Shown here piece after piece: positions 1-12,800 of a DNA stretch of 64,000 bases. The notes below the pieces were generated by a model. The model was given only the letters and a program-made list of their open reading frames with translations, had not been told where the DNA came from and did not search any database. Every line of letters begins with the position of its first letter. Positions within the stretch are counted from its first letter, which is position 1. Location of the stretch: the NCBI RefSeq assembly GCF_031877795.1, contig NC_133934.1, positions 108,936,610-109,000,609 of the forward strand, given 5' to 3'. The translations under genes and the position numbers were made by a program. This DNA is from Strix aluco. Taxonomy: Eukaryota; Chordata; Aves; Strigiformes; Strigidae.

Positions 1-807
1 ATAAATTATGTAAGTGTATTCCAGGTATACTGGAAAACTAAAGACTAGTTCATCCAGCAATTACAGGTTGTAACTGTAAGTTTAACAGACATTATAGACT
101 AATTTTCCAAAGCATTTCCTCCTTTTTTGGAGGAGTCAGCCTGCTAGAGATTCATTGTGTTAATAACTTGACTGTTGATAAGTATCTCCCTTAGATATTG
201 CCTGTTTTTCTGAAACCTCCTGCAGATGGGTAAGATACATAATTATATTCTCTCCTGAAGTGCAGCTTTAATTGGGCTGAAGCTAAAAAATAACAATGTA
301 CATGCCATCCCCACATCAGAGGTTTAGGGAGGAAGAATGTTATATTTATTAAAATGTATATGGAGAATTCTGTGGAGGTAGTATGCAATTGTTCTAATTC
401 AATTTTGGCTGGTATACTTGAATTTCTTGCTTGGAATAAGACATGGCATATCTTTGTGGAGCCTGAAATGATTAAAAGAATGCTTATACCCTTAATACTT
501 TGTTTACTTCAATGGGCAAATATGTTTGCTGGTTATGCTCTGGAGTTTTAGAAGGCCCATCAATCACCACTGAATGCTGAGTTCCTAGGAGAGACAATGC
601 AGAAGGCTGTATTTTAGATTGAGGGAGCACACCAAGCAAACCAAGCCACATAATGAAACAGGAATAGAAATAAGGTAAAGATGGAAATGTTGGGAAAAGG
701 GAAGATAAGAATAGAAATACTGAAGCAGAGATGGAGCTGTGTAGGACTTTTTAATGTTAACTGGTACTTACCAATGGGTATTAACTGCCAAACTTTTATT
801 TCTATAG
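1..807 (+). other. TSHR: TSHR intron 1 (3' end only)
   Basis: AT-rich intronic sequence ending in the acceptor tctatag before exon 2. I see no coding segment, and the short ORFs here have no recognisable motifs. In human, intron 1 of TSHR is long, which fits the absence of exon 1 from this window. Confidence 0.8.
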
Positions 808-879
808 GAGGTTTATGGAGACTCATCTAAGAACAATTCCAAGTGACGCTTTTTCCAATCTCCCCAACATCTCTAGGAT
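808..879 (+). CDS. TSHR: TSHR exon 2 (LRR)
   Basis: A 72-nt exon flanked by tctatag and gtaagt. In the frame fixed by exon 3 it reads [19 protein letters not shown] near its centre, a leucine-rich-repeat unit almost identical to human residues 61-79. The NIS triplet is the sequon equivalent to human N77. The exon begins with the last base of a split codon and ends with the first two bases of another, so it is symmetric in phase 2 like its followers. Confidence 0.96.
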
Positions 880-3800
880 GTAAGTTCTGTTTCTGATATT
901 ATACTTTTAGCTCTTTTATTCAAAAATCACTTTCCTTCTCCAAAATTCTGTCTTTGTGTGTAAAATCTTCTGAAAGTAAAATATTCTTGTACCTTTGCTA
1001 CCTTACCACTTACATTTTAGAACTGCAGGTAATCATCACATTGTTTATATATAACCTGAACCAGCTATAAGAAGGCATACTAGGCATTTTTGGATAAAAG
1101 CACAACTTTATTGAAGTAGATGTGATAAATAAGGCTATAAAACTTTTTTGTTTTTTTGCAGTTCACAAAATATGAGAAATGGTTTCATTCATAACAAATG
1201 AACATATCCTATTGCTGGTCCTGGCTAAAAATTTGTTGCCAGCTCCCAGCATGATTTGTAACTCATTTCACTGGAGACCCTGTGGCATTTCTAGACTAGG
1301 GATGGACTTGCACCAAAGCTTTACTATTTGTGTAATGTGAGAGGGACTTCCATTGTGTAAACAGATGCATGGATACAATCCGTAAATGCACAACCAGCAG
1401 CCTCTACCTATTTGCCTCACATTTGTCCCATTGAAAGTGGCTACCCTTGCACTGCACTGCTCATTGATGTCAGCAGTCTTGAGATGAAGTTGTCCCAGCT
1501 TTTCTCCTTCTTCTTGCTGGTTGGCTCACTGTGTTGGGTTTGTGTGTGGCGAGGAGGGCTACAGAGGTGACTCCTGGGAGAAGCTTCTAGAAACTCCCCT
1601 GGCTCCAAGTCAGACCCACTTCTGGCCAAGGCTGAGCCAATTAGTGATGTTTAAGAAGGGGAACCTGAGACGAAGAGTGGTTGTGAGGGTGAAACCTCTG
1701 CAAACACTGAGGTCAGTTGAAGAAGAGGAGGAGGAGGGCGGAGGTGTGCTGGAGCAGACTCCCCTGCAGCCTGTGGTGAGAGGGCAGGCTGTACTGCAGC
1801 CCATGGAGGTCAACAGTGGAGTAGATGCTGACCTGCAGCCCGTGGAGCAGATGGCTGTACCCGAAGAAGGCCAGAACTCTGAGGGAAGCTTGCGCTGGAG
1901 CAGTTTGGAGGACTGCAACACGTGGGAAGGACCCACTCTGGAGCAGTTTGTGAAGAGCTGCAGCCCATGTGAAGGACTCACGTTGAAGAAAGCTCGTGGA
2001 GGACTGTCTCCTGTGAGAGGAACCCCACGCTGGAGCAGAGGAAGAGTGTGAGGAGTCCTCCCCCTGAGAAGGAAGGAACGGCAGAGACAACGGGTGATGA
2101 ACTGACCACAACCTCCACCCCTGCCCCCCTGTGCTGCTGGAAGGAAGGAGGCAGAGAAATCAGGAGCAAAACTTAGCCCAGGAAGAAGGGAGGCATGGGG
2201 GGAGGGTGTTTTTAAGGTGTGGCTGTATTTCTCACTGTCCTACTCTGTTTGACTGGTAAATTAGTGGTGGTGGTGGTGTTCAAATTAAATTGATGTTCTT
2301 TCTTCCATAATGGAGTCTGTCTTTTGCCCGTGAGTATAATGGGTGAAACATCCCTGCCTGTCCTTGTCTCAATCCCGGAGCCTTTTGTTGTATTTTCTCC
2401 TCCACATCCCTGCAGGAGGAGTGAGTGAGAGACTGCGTGGTGCTCAGTTTCCCTCTGGGCTTGAACCATGACACCCATAATCTATCATCCTGTGCATGGC
2501 TATTTGATTAAGGGAACTTCTCTTCCATCTCCCAATTCATTCCCTAGAATGAGGGAGTCACGTAATTTAGAAGGGACCTCAGGAGGCCTCTAAACCATCA
2601 CCTGCTCAAAGTTGAGCCAAATATAAGGTCCAACCAGATTGCTCTGGGCTTTATCCAGCCTGGTGTTCAGCTTTGTCTGTGTCCACTGTTAACTAAATAA
2701 ACCACTTCATTCAGCAAGAGGCCCACATTTTTCTTGTTCAGCATTTTCTTACTAATGTAGCAACGGGAGATCTTCTTGTTTCAACTCCAGCTGAGCTTTG
2801 GCTGAATGGCTGAGATGGACTACTGTTTAAGAATTCATGAAACAGTATTTTGAGGGGACATGGAGGTCTGCCTAATTATATTTTATAATTTCATCCAGAT
2901 GTATTGAAGTAATGACTTTCTAAAATTCTTATAAGTAATTCTTCTTGAATGTCTGCATGCTCCCTCATTTACCATCTCAGTTTAATCAGATAGATCGTGT
3001 ACTGTTGGGGGTGGGGGTGGGGAGGTGGGATGTCCCTCATATGATGTATAGTATCATATATAAACCTGATAAACTTTATCAAATATTATTAAATTTTTAT
3101 TAAAATTTTATTAAATGTAGAAGGATGTCAACTCTTCTGTGGCTTTGTGACACATAATCCATTGCTTAGATGCTTTTCAGATTTTAAAATTATCACATTG
3201 TAATATTTATGAATTTGTAAAACCACAGGTGTTCATCTGAAGAATTCAGTGAACCCTTCTCTAAAGATGCCTAGCCTCCAAAAACTTCTAGTGGCCAAAA
3301 GGCTGTTACACCAAATCTTCCTAACTGCCATGTCAGCAGAGGTCAGGAGGGGGTATTCACACTGCCTGTCTGTAGATCCCTTGGTGACCTTGTAGGTTAA
3401 GGACACTTAGCCACCTAGTCACTCTCCATGGGCATTACTGAGACAATGACAATCTTTTGCCTATGCTGTTTGGTAGTAACACTCTGTTGCATGCTTTGAT
3501 CATATTTCAGTTGAAGAGGAAGGTCAACATTACAATGAACTTATGGCCTTGAATGAGATGAATAGGTGCTTTTGACACATCTCAAGATAATATGTTGGCA
3601 TCCATGTCAGTTTATTTGGTTCGTGATTTCAAGGCTACCTGGGAAAACAAATGTCAACATCTCCCCCAAATTATTCTTTAAAGAAAATATCTGAATATGT
3701 GTTACTTTCCCCCTACTCCACATTTATGTGTAGAAAAATAGCATAAATACAGTTGAATATAGCCGTAACCTACTTAAAATCATGATCGGATGTGGTAGTG

Positions 3801-6800
3801 TTACACTCTCCTGCTGTGTAATGCCTTCTGGATTACCACATTTCTCTTGTTAATTTTAAAAAGCCTGTGAAGACTAGACAGTGGTTTAACTTTCAATAGT
3901 GTCAATGCCCTTCTGGATTTTTCTTATAGCATTACTACTACTACTACAAATCATGAACTCCCACCTTCTTGATATAAATTTTGGGTTAAGGAACCAGTAC
4001 CCGTATTTTAACTGCTCTAGTGTGTATGTCTTGGCCTCTAATGTACCATTTGCCTCTCCCAGCCCAGAATTTCCAACAGTAATGAAAATTACCAGATCAT
4101 TCCTTGCTTTGTAAATTCATCTAGAAAATGTTCTGAAGTTTCAGTAGGGTGATAGAGACTGTGTTTACTGTTCCACTTTGTTTTGCTGTGTGGTTTCTAC
4201 TATATAATTTCCACAAATAAACCTTTTTTTCCTCTGTACTGAATAGAAAATTTAGTTGTCCTCTTTATGAACCTTGTTTAAACAAAAATTTTAGAACTAC
4301 TGTTTCTCTTACATGAATGCATATCTATGTACTCTTGATAGCCAGAAGTAGAGATTGTTTCCCTGTGCTGCTTTGTCACAGGAATGAAATAAAAAGCAAT
4401 TCAATGAAATGCTCAAGTGCAAAGGTAATTCCTGTCAGAAATGCATCAGTGCACTGAAAAGAAAAAAAAAAAAAAGGCTTTATAAGGTATGCAGATGCAA
4501 GAGAAATATCTGGTTTACATCCTTCAAGTTGCAAATACATTAGATCTTGATAGAAGGGCTTCACCTGGTATTTCCTACTGACTTAAGACAGGTTGAACAT
4601 TCAGTATTTTTAAGGTCAAGGATAAGGAACCTTTTTCCCAGGCTCAGAATGATGCTTTGGGGTCACATTCATGAATACCTCACACCTGACCTGTAGCTCT
4701 CTGAGCAGTTTTCTCCCCAGCTTCTCCATGCAAAGTGGCATCCCCGCATTGTGCAGCAGCCCCTCTGTGCACTGTTTTCCTCTGTGCAACACAGTGCCTT
4801 TTCACACTGGTGCACACTGCTGTCCCACAGCCAGTGCCACCACACAACTCCCTGCACCTAGTGCGCATCCGCGCTGCAGTGCTCCCACACCTCCCCTCTC
4901 CCCTGTGCTAGCCCAACTCAGGGCTTCGATTGCCTTAGATGCTCCTGGTTTTCCTCTTGTGAAATACCCCATATGTCACAGAGTTGCCCTCCATCAGCAG
5001 CAGAGAACAAAGGCAGCCAGTGGGCAGCAGTACAGCAACACAGGGGATGTTGAGGCTGGAAAGAAGTGAAGAAAGGTAGAGAGAGGGAGAAGGAAGAAAA
5101 TAAGGGCAGGGAGAGGGCCTTATGGCTACTGCCACGTGACAATCCGTTTTAAATCCTGCGTTCTCAGGCTCTTTCTGAATGGGCAATGGTGATTAAAGCG
5201 TTATCTTCAAACAGACTTTCTCCGAAGCTGTGCATTTGTTGTTTAAGCTATGACTGTACCCGTGATGGGTGTTGAAGGCATTTTGAAATCCTGCAGATCA
5301 AACACAGCTGGTAGGGAGAGGAGGTGCTAAATTGTAACACACCTTCAAAACAGGAATTTAAAGAGCTTTCCCTCTTCTTCTGATGCGACTCCTCCCAGTT
5401 CTGATAGCTATGATTTTTATTTCTTGCATTTAATGTGTTGTAGTATGTGTTCATTAGCCAGAGCCCAAAGGTTTTTGGAGGCACTCTCAACACTTGGAAG
5501 CAAATGTTTATGCACCATTAATGTATGTTTCTGTTTGACATTCCTGTCAGAGGAGATTTTGAATGTGTTTGTGTGGGTTTTGAGTGTTTATCTAGGTGAC
5601 ACTAAAGCAAATAAAACTACTCATTTCCCTCTGGTTTAATTAATGTAGACAAATACAGCTGCTTATGAAGCAGAAAAGTGTAGGTCAACATGCAAAGAAA
5701 ATAAGCTGTTTCCTTCCCACTTCTGTCCCACAGTGGAAAGATATAAAACTGTAACTCAATCAGCTCCAAGCCAGGCAGTATAGTGAATGCAACATGCAGC
5801 ATGGTGGGAAGGGAGATGGTGGCTGTAGGGGTGAGGGAGGGGAGGAGGCATCCCTGTTGCTGCTCTTCTGCCTCTTCTCGTATGTGAGAGAAAAGCACTT
5901 GCCTGCCTGATATAAGGTGACCCATTTTGATCATGGCGCACACAAAAAGTACTCTCTAATTCCTAGTCCCAGCATGAGGATGCAATGTTTGTTCATGTTT
6001 AATTTCATTTTCTGTCAAGCTCATCTATATATAGCTGTTTCCTACATAGAATAACTTTTTTTTTTTTAATGTGCTACTGGCATAACCTATGTTTTGGTAT
6101 TTTAAAATGTAGGGTCTGTTAAAATTGAATAATTAATTTTCTTTTACTGAAGCTTCAATTTCCTGGGCAATAGACATTTATTGCTTACAGGAAAACAAAA
6201 TTAAAGCATCTCACATAAACATCTAACTCTGCAATACTCAGTCACAGAGGTACAGACTGGAAATACTTTCTTCATTGTATTCCTCTTTTACTACCTTCCT
6301 TCCTTTTGGAAGAGGCAAGTAGATTTGTAAAAGCAATATTACTGTAGAAAAAGATCTGTTGGTCATACAACCTCTACTAGTTACTTTTCTGGTATGTTTT
6401 CAAACACTGTTGAATTCATCTCCAAAGTGACCAATAAAAGTAAATCTCATAAAACTCTTGGAAGAGTTAAAATTAGTTCAGGTAATATGCTTTTAGCTCC
6501 AGTCTGGAGAGGACATAAATTCCCTTGGAACAGTTAGTGGTATTAGTCATCCGCTGATTGTTAGAGCATGCGCTGGTCACAATGTATTCTTTCAAATTTT
6601 TTAAAACATTTTAAATATTTTTTAATATCCATTGAAAGATATAAAGATTTATCTTCTTTAAAATTTCCACAAAAAATAAAAATATGATCCATAATTGATT
6701 GTATTAAAAAGCCCTCCTGGGTTAAATGATCATATTTTAATTTGTTATTTACTATTATTACTTTTAACACTGTCATTGGAAAAAAATGAAATAATGTTTA

Positions 6801-9800
6801 AAATCTTCCCTGTTTTGTTTAAGGAACAGAACACAATTAGAATTGATGTAAAATACCAACTGGATATTTCTTAAGCATGATTCTAGGTCTTTGCAGGTCT
6901 ACTGATTAAAAAAGAGGAAAGGCATATGATACAGTCTCCTTATTATTACATTTTATTTGATTTTAACATCTAAAATTGATGTCTAAGACCCTTCTAGTCA
7001 ATTTAATTTTGTGCATTTAAAACAATGATCAAGTTGCTCAGGGTATGTGTAACCATGTAGAATATTAAAAACTGAGTCAGTAACTTTGATCAAGAGTATC
7101 TAAAGATAGTACTTAAATATTCTAATATTAATAATAAAGAATATACAAGGCATTCCAATTATATTAAAAGATCTATAGGTTAGAAATATGATATAAAATA
7201 TAATTAGAAAAGTAAATAAAATACAGGAATACATCTTTTAAATGCTATTCCAGCATTAATAAATGTTAAAACTAAGAGATATTTTGAAAGACAGAAGCAG
7301 GTAACTTAACCCAGATAGCAGTAAGTCAGTTAGTTACTTTGAAAATCAGCACTAGTTAGTTGTATTGCAACTTTATTCACACTTCAAAGCCTTTAACAGT
7401 AGTTCCAGTATTATCATCCTCCTAATGATGGTGGAGAGACTCTACAGAGCTCACGCTCTCATCACGCTCAGTAGATCACTAGCAGTACAAATGCTACTCA
7501 GTCTAAACTGTGTGCAAATATTTCTTAAGTTTGCTGTGTGGTGTTGAGTCTGACCCACATTGCTCCTTACATCCTTTACAACATTCACTGTATGGTTAGA
7601 GTTTCCCTCTAAATTCATGTTACACCAAGTTTTTTTCCTCAGCAATATCAAAGCATCAGTTGCTCTGATGTTCTGTTTCTCTCTAGAGAAATTGCAACAG
7701 TTGTTGCAGTGATGGCCCAAGGACCATCTTTGTTTCTTTCCTTCCTTTTTAATTCTTCAATATAGAGAAATATGCTAATTTACCTGCAGGCTACATCCTC
7801 TTAGAGAACTCCAAGGTGATCTTAAGTGGGGAAAAGGGAAGAAATATGATTCTGAAATGTGAAATATGGATGTTTGCTTTCATTGCTTAATAGCACTACT
7901 GTGTTTTTTTGATTTAACTGTATACTGCAGTGTAGTTTGCATCTAAGGCACCAGTCAAAATCAAAATCCTGTTAAAAGTTCCTCCCTCAGACCCTGTCTG
8001 TGTGTCTGGCAGTGTCATGGCAGCTGGATGAGAAAAAAAATGAGAGGAAAAATAAAGTGGCATGACGGGCAGTAGCCATGACTTGCCAAGGTCTGAGACT
8101 TGTTTCTTTTTCTGTTTGCTCGTGTTTAGCTACATCTCCATAGATGAAACACTTCAGAGTTTGGAGGCCCATTCCTTCAACAGTTTAAGTAAAGTCACTC
8201 ATATGTAAGTACTGTAATTAAATAAATGAATATGGTGATAAAATAAATTTGGGGATGTGTGGAAAAAACATACATGTTGATGTTTGAGTTGTCATTCTTG
8301 TCTCCTTTGTAGCTAAATATTCTTTTTCCCATTTCCTTTCTCTCTAATGTGGATTCAGTCTCTTTTTTGGCTTGTGCTTTCTTTCCCTTCATCTTTTTGG
8401 TTCCCTTGCTCTTCTGTATCCTTCCATGAAGTGTAAGAAACCATAGCAAAAAATATGTGGGACTATATTGTGAGCTTGATGGCAAGTTGAAATAAACTGG
8501 CAACTAAGAATTACTTCTGTCAAATTACTGAAGGTAAGTGTGAAACAGTAATATAAGCACCAGGAATAAAGTAAAACAGAGTAAAATGGCACTAGCAGCA
8601 GACGTGAAGAATCATAAGTAATCATTCTGGATGTGCGCTAGTAAAATGAAGAGGGTTTATCTGGTTATTAAACGGAATGAGAATGTTATGGACAAAGACT
8701 CGTGAGAAGTGTTTTTATACCTTTTTGTTCTGACCAGTCCTCACCAAATGATGCACTAGGGCAGTTACAAAAGGCACTCATTCTTGTGATGTGCTCTGTA
8801 GCACTGCCTAATTTGCATTACTTTCTACTATCTAAAGGATTGGAGAGGATTATGAGTAGAAGCCTTTTCTCTTGTCCTCCTCCAGTCTCTAACCACCCCT
8901 AAAGCACATTTCTATTCCTACCTGGGAGGACAGCCAGTGCCTCTTGCCATAAGTATGTCTCTGTCACGGCCCCCCCTGAAGTCAGGCCAGAGCACACCAG
9001 CAAGGTCTGAAATCTGCATTATCACACCCGTGCCGGATCCCAGGTCTGGATGTGCTGTCCATGACTGGAAAGCTGCAGGCCTGGGCAGGAATCAGCAGAG
9101 CTCACGGGTACCTACACTCACATCACCTATGGTGCAGGCTGGAGGGCAGGCAGGGTGGGGAGGTGCTTTCCTGATCTGCTATATAAGGGTTGTGGGAATG
9201 TGAGACCCCTTATATTTCTCATAAGGCACTACCAAAAAAGAAACTGTACAAAGATATACAAGATATACTTTTTTTTTTTTTTCTGTGCAAGAGCCAAAAG
9301 TACTACTCAGGACAAGACACTAGAACTCTACTCACAAAAGCTATAGGCAAACCCCAAACCTTTGCAGATATCCCACTAAGAAGGGCTACCTCTACCACTC
9401 AAAAGTGCTTACCAAGTTTTTAAAATCTGTTTGGAAGTAAGGCACATGTATTATTTAATCAGGGAGTATCCAGGCATCTGGCAAATTAGGCAGCTGAATA
9501 TAAGCTGTAAAAGAAAGCAATTTATAAATCTGACCTTTTTTCTGAATTGCTTCCAGAACTCCTCTGATTTGTTAACACTTACTGTTGTTGGGTTTGATTT
9601 ACTTTCCAAACAACAAGATTATTCAGGGACAAATGTATATGTTGTGCTATGCATTTGTTTAAAGTTCTCCACTTGCATAGTATTTTCAAAGTATTATTGC
9701 TAAAATAATACTGGGTAAAGATTATCATAGGGTATTTTAAAGGAGGTTGAAGTTACTCTAATGGTCATTTCTCAGTGTTTCATATTCACAGGTTGTTTTT

Positions 9801-12800
9801 CATGGACTTTTCATAAAGTGCAGTTTTATGTAAATAATCTTTTTACCCTAATTTAAACTTATACTCACAGTTTCATTTTAAAAACATTTTTTTTTAAACA
9901 TAAGAACTTCTTAGGGGAAAATTTAGTGTTTGTGGAAAGGAAGAACTAATTGCCTTGGCTTGAATCAAGTGTTATGTGAATAGGCATCCTGTGTTCTTCA
10001 TCATTCCTGTCTGCCAAGCCTGTTACTGTGCTTCAGATTTGATCTTCAGCATTCTGTTTTCTTGGTCCTTATTCAGTTCATGCACCTCTGTCCTGACTTT
10101 CTGTTCCTTCCAGACCCCAGTTCTCTTTAAGCATAGGTCATATTTTTATGAACCTGTGCCTGTCAAGTGCCGAGCAACTTCTGCAAACTAAGGATACTGA
10201 TCACCTGCCATATTTTACTGAGCCAGATCTCATTTTCATTGTAATTAATGGCAAAATTCCCACTCTATGAAGACGAAAATCAGGTCCAAGACTTTGTGCT
10301 TTTTTTTTTTCCCCAATTGTGTTAAATTGGTCTCACAATGGTTTCTTGTTCCTTCTTTTTGTCTTTACTTTTTTTTAAGTATGTCTGTGAGACAAACTTA
10401 ACATGTTTACAAATTCAGAACTGTCTCTCCCATACAATGGCATAAGTGTTTATTTTTTTCTAGATATAATTGTGAAAATGTCTAATTAGCAGTCAGTGTT
10501 TCTGTGTAGTTGTCTTACTAGTAGAGCTGTAGCTTGGTAGCATTACACTGAATAAAAAGCTTTTGTAATTAGTTTCTCAGGAAAACATTCCTGTAGAAGG
10601 AACCCCAGAAAAATTCACTCTTTCTTTTCCCCTTCTCTCTGTCTCTGCTCACTCTCCTCTGATCTCTCCTCCTCACTCCAAAAGCTCTTTTCTCTTATAC
10701 AACCACATGAAAAGCCCTCTCAGCATTTGGGAACAGTGCCAAAGGTTATGGTTCAAGTGGCTTGTTCTCTTATATGTGACACCATTTGGATAGCTGGTGG
10801 GAGACTGCTCTCCATCTCTGCAGTGAGCTGTGGTGAGCTGGAGCCAAGGGCCAGGGCAGCTCCACCAGCACTGGGCCAGCGCTGCACTTTTCCTGGACAG
10901 CTCATGGAGCCAGGTCGTGGGATATGGCACTGCAGAAAGGAGAGGTGGTTTGATGGAAATATCTGAGAAGCAACTGGAGAGGGAGATTGAAGAGATCTGG
11001 GGGGACTGCTGTATACCTGCAGTGAATTTCAGGGCACTGGGACGAGTGCTGTGCAGAAAAAAACCTTGTTAAAAGCTGTAGTCTGGAGGTAGGGAATAGA
11101 CTGTTGGGAGCTCGAGCCAGCAGTGCAAAGGCTTGACAAGTGCATGCAGATGAAATTACATGGATAGTTTGGCTGTAGGTGGACAATAAAACATGGAAGT
11201 ATATATATCAAGTGAGAGAAGCCAAGGAAGCTATAGGCAAAGTAAGTCTAAGAAGGTAGAGAGGGGTCTCAAGTTATTACAAGAGAAAAAAAGGGCTGAT
11301 TTAAAACGTTTCAGAACTGCTGATCTGGATATCCTAAGTCTTCATTGGTGTCTCAGCATAACACGATTATATTGAGACTCTATGGCCGGATTTGCAATTT
11401 ATGGATTCTGGTCTTGAACAAACTCAAGGTCGTGTCAATATTGCAAGGCAGGTATGAAAGATGTTTCAAATGAAATTTAGAAGCCACTTAAATATGCAAA
11501 AGTTTGTGCTTTTCTTTAATGTTACTAAATTCATATAGGATGTTAAGTAGCTTATTAATCTTTCTAGAAGTTATCTCATGAATTTATGTCTCGATTAATT
11601 CATTAGACTAATATTTGAATAGTTCTTATTAATCATTTCATCTTTAGATTAATTTGGATTTGGAACTAAATATTTATATCTTTGTAACAGAACTAAGTTC
11701 ATAGTTATTTGTAAGTCTTGACACAGGACTTTATATCAGTAAGTGACTTTCTCTGCACATCTGCAACTTCATTCCCAGAAGATCTCTGAATTGTTACATT
11801 GCTGTTGGGTGCAGAATTTAAGCACTGTATGCTGAGATTAATTTGTATTTATAGAGTCTGTCAAAGTTCCATTTCAAAAGTGACTTAAAATCAGCTCTCA
11901 TAGACACTTAGATACCTGGTAACTAGACTACTAGACATTTTTAAGTATATTCTTTGTCTTTATCTGCATTTTAGGCAGCTAAAGCTAATAGTTTTCCTAG
12001 AGCTCCTTTTCAAAGGAAACTAACTTTCTAAATCAGTGGGTTTCAATCTTTTCAATTCACTAATTCAGAAAAGCTTGCTGACAAAAGGGCAAACCCTGTC
12101 TAATGAATCTATCAATAATCAACTTGCTTTTCCTAGTTTTTTTGATCCTTTGGAAGTAATTCTTATACCACAGCACTCTTGATTACAATTTGGAAATTAT
12201 TATCATATAACATTTAGGTAACTGTGAGTATATTACTCATGACTGATTAAAAGAAATTGTGAAATCCAGTTTGTTTATCACTATCCTGTTAACTGATGAG
12301 ATCAGAACTATTCAAGTACCTTTTCTCCTTAGGGGCTTAACTTCATAGGCTCTAATATTGATGGAGCTATTGACACCCTTTAAATCTGTGATTTTAGGGG
12401 GGGATTCCTTCCAGTACTCTTGAGATAATGATGTTTGAGTGTGCAAAACAAGGACAGCAGCACAGTTCATGAATGGAACCGAATTTGAAGATCTTTCTCT
12501 TTTTCATGCATATGAAATGAGAGGCCACATATTCAGCCAGTCAAGTGCAAGAGGCACATTAGAAGTAGGGAAATTTGGATTTTTCTCCTGATTTTTTTCT
12601 TAAGCATAGCATTCACTTTGGTCAAATCACCTTTTACCTTTTTATATCTCTCTCATCTTCTTTCTCATCTCTTTTGACTCAACACTTCTAAGCAACTGGC
12701 TGTCTGCTGTTAATTTCTGTAGTACCTGCCACAATGGGCCGTTTTCTTCCTTTTGGGCTTAAGAAACCTCTGTAATACAAAGTATAGGATGAAATGCAAA

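Larger units (their letters stand above)
880..8129 (+). other. TSHR: TSHR intron 2
   Basis: Intron of 7250 bp with donor gtaagt and acceptor gtgtttag. It holds a roughly 0.94-kb LTR (1530-2468), a short CR1 3'-end scrap (about 2555-2675), a G-rich run with quadruplex potential (3007-3029), an A-run (4448-4465) and a GC-richer block at about 4660-5060. The rest is AT-rich sequence in which I see nothing recognisable. Confidence 0.9.

Noticed and set aside
1610..2111. Two long - strand ORFs (123 and 132 codons) over the LTR
   Set aside because: Low-complexity serine/leucine-rich shadows of the repeated LTR sequence, with no motif.
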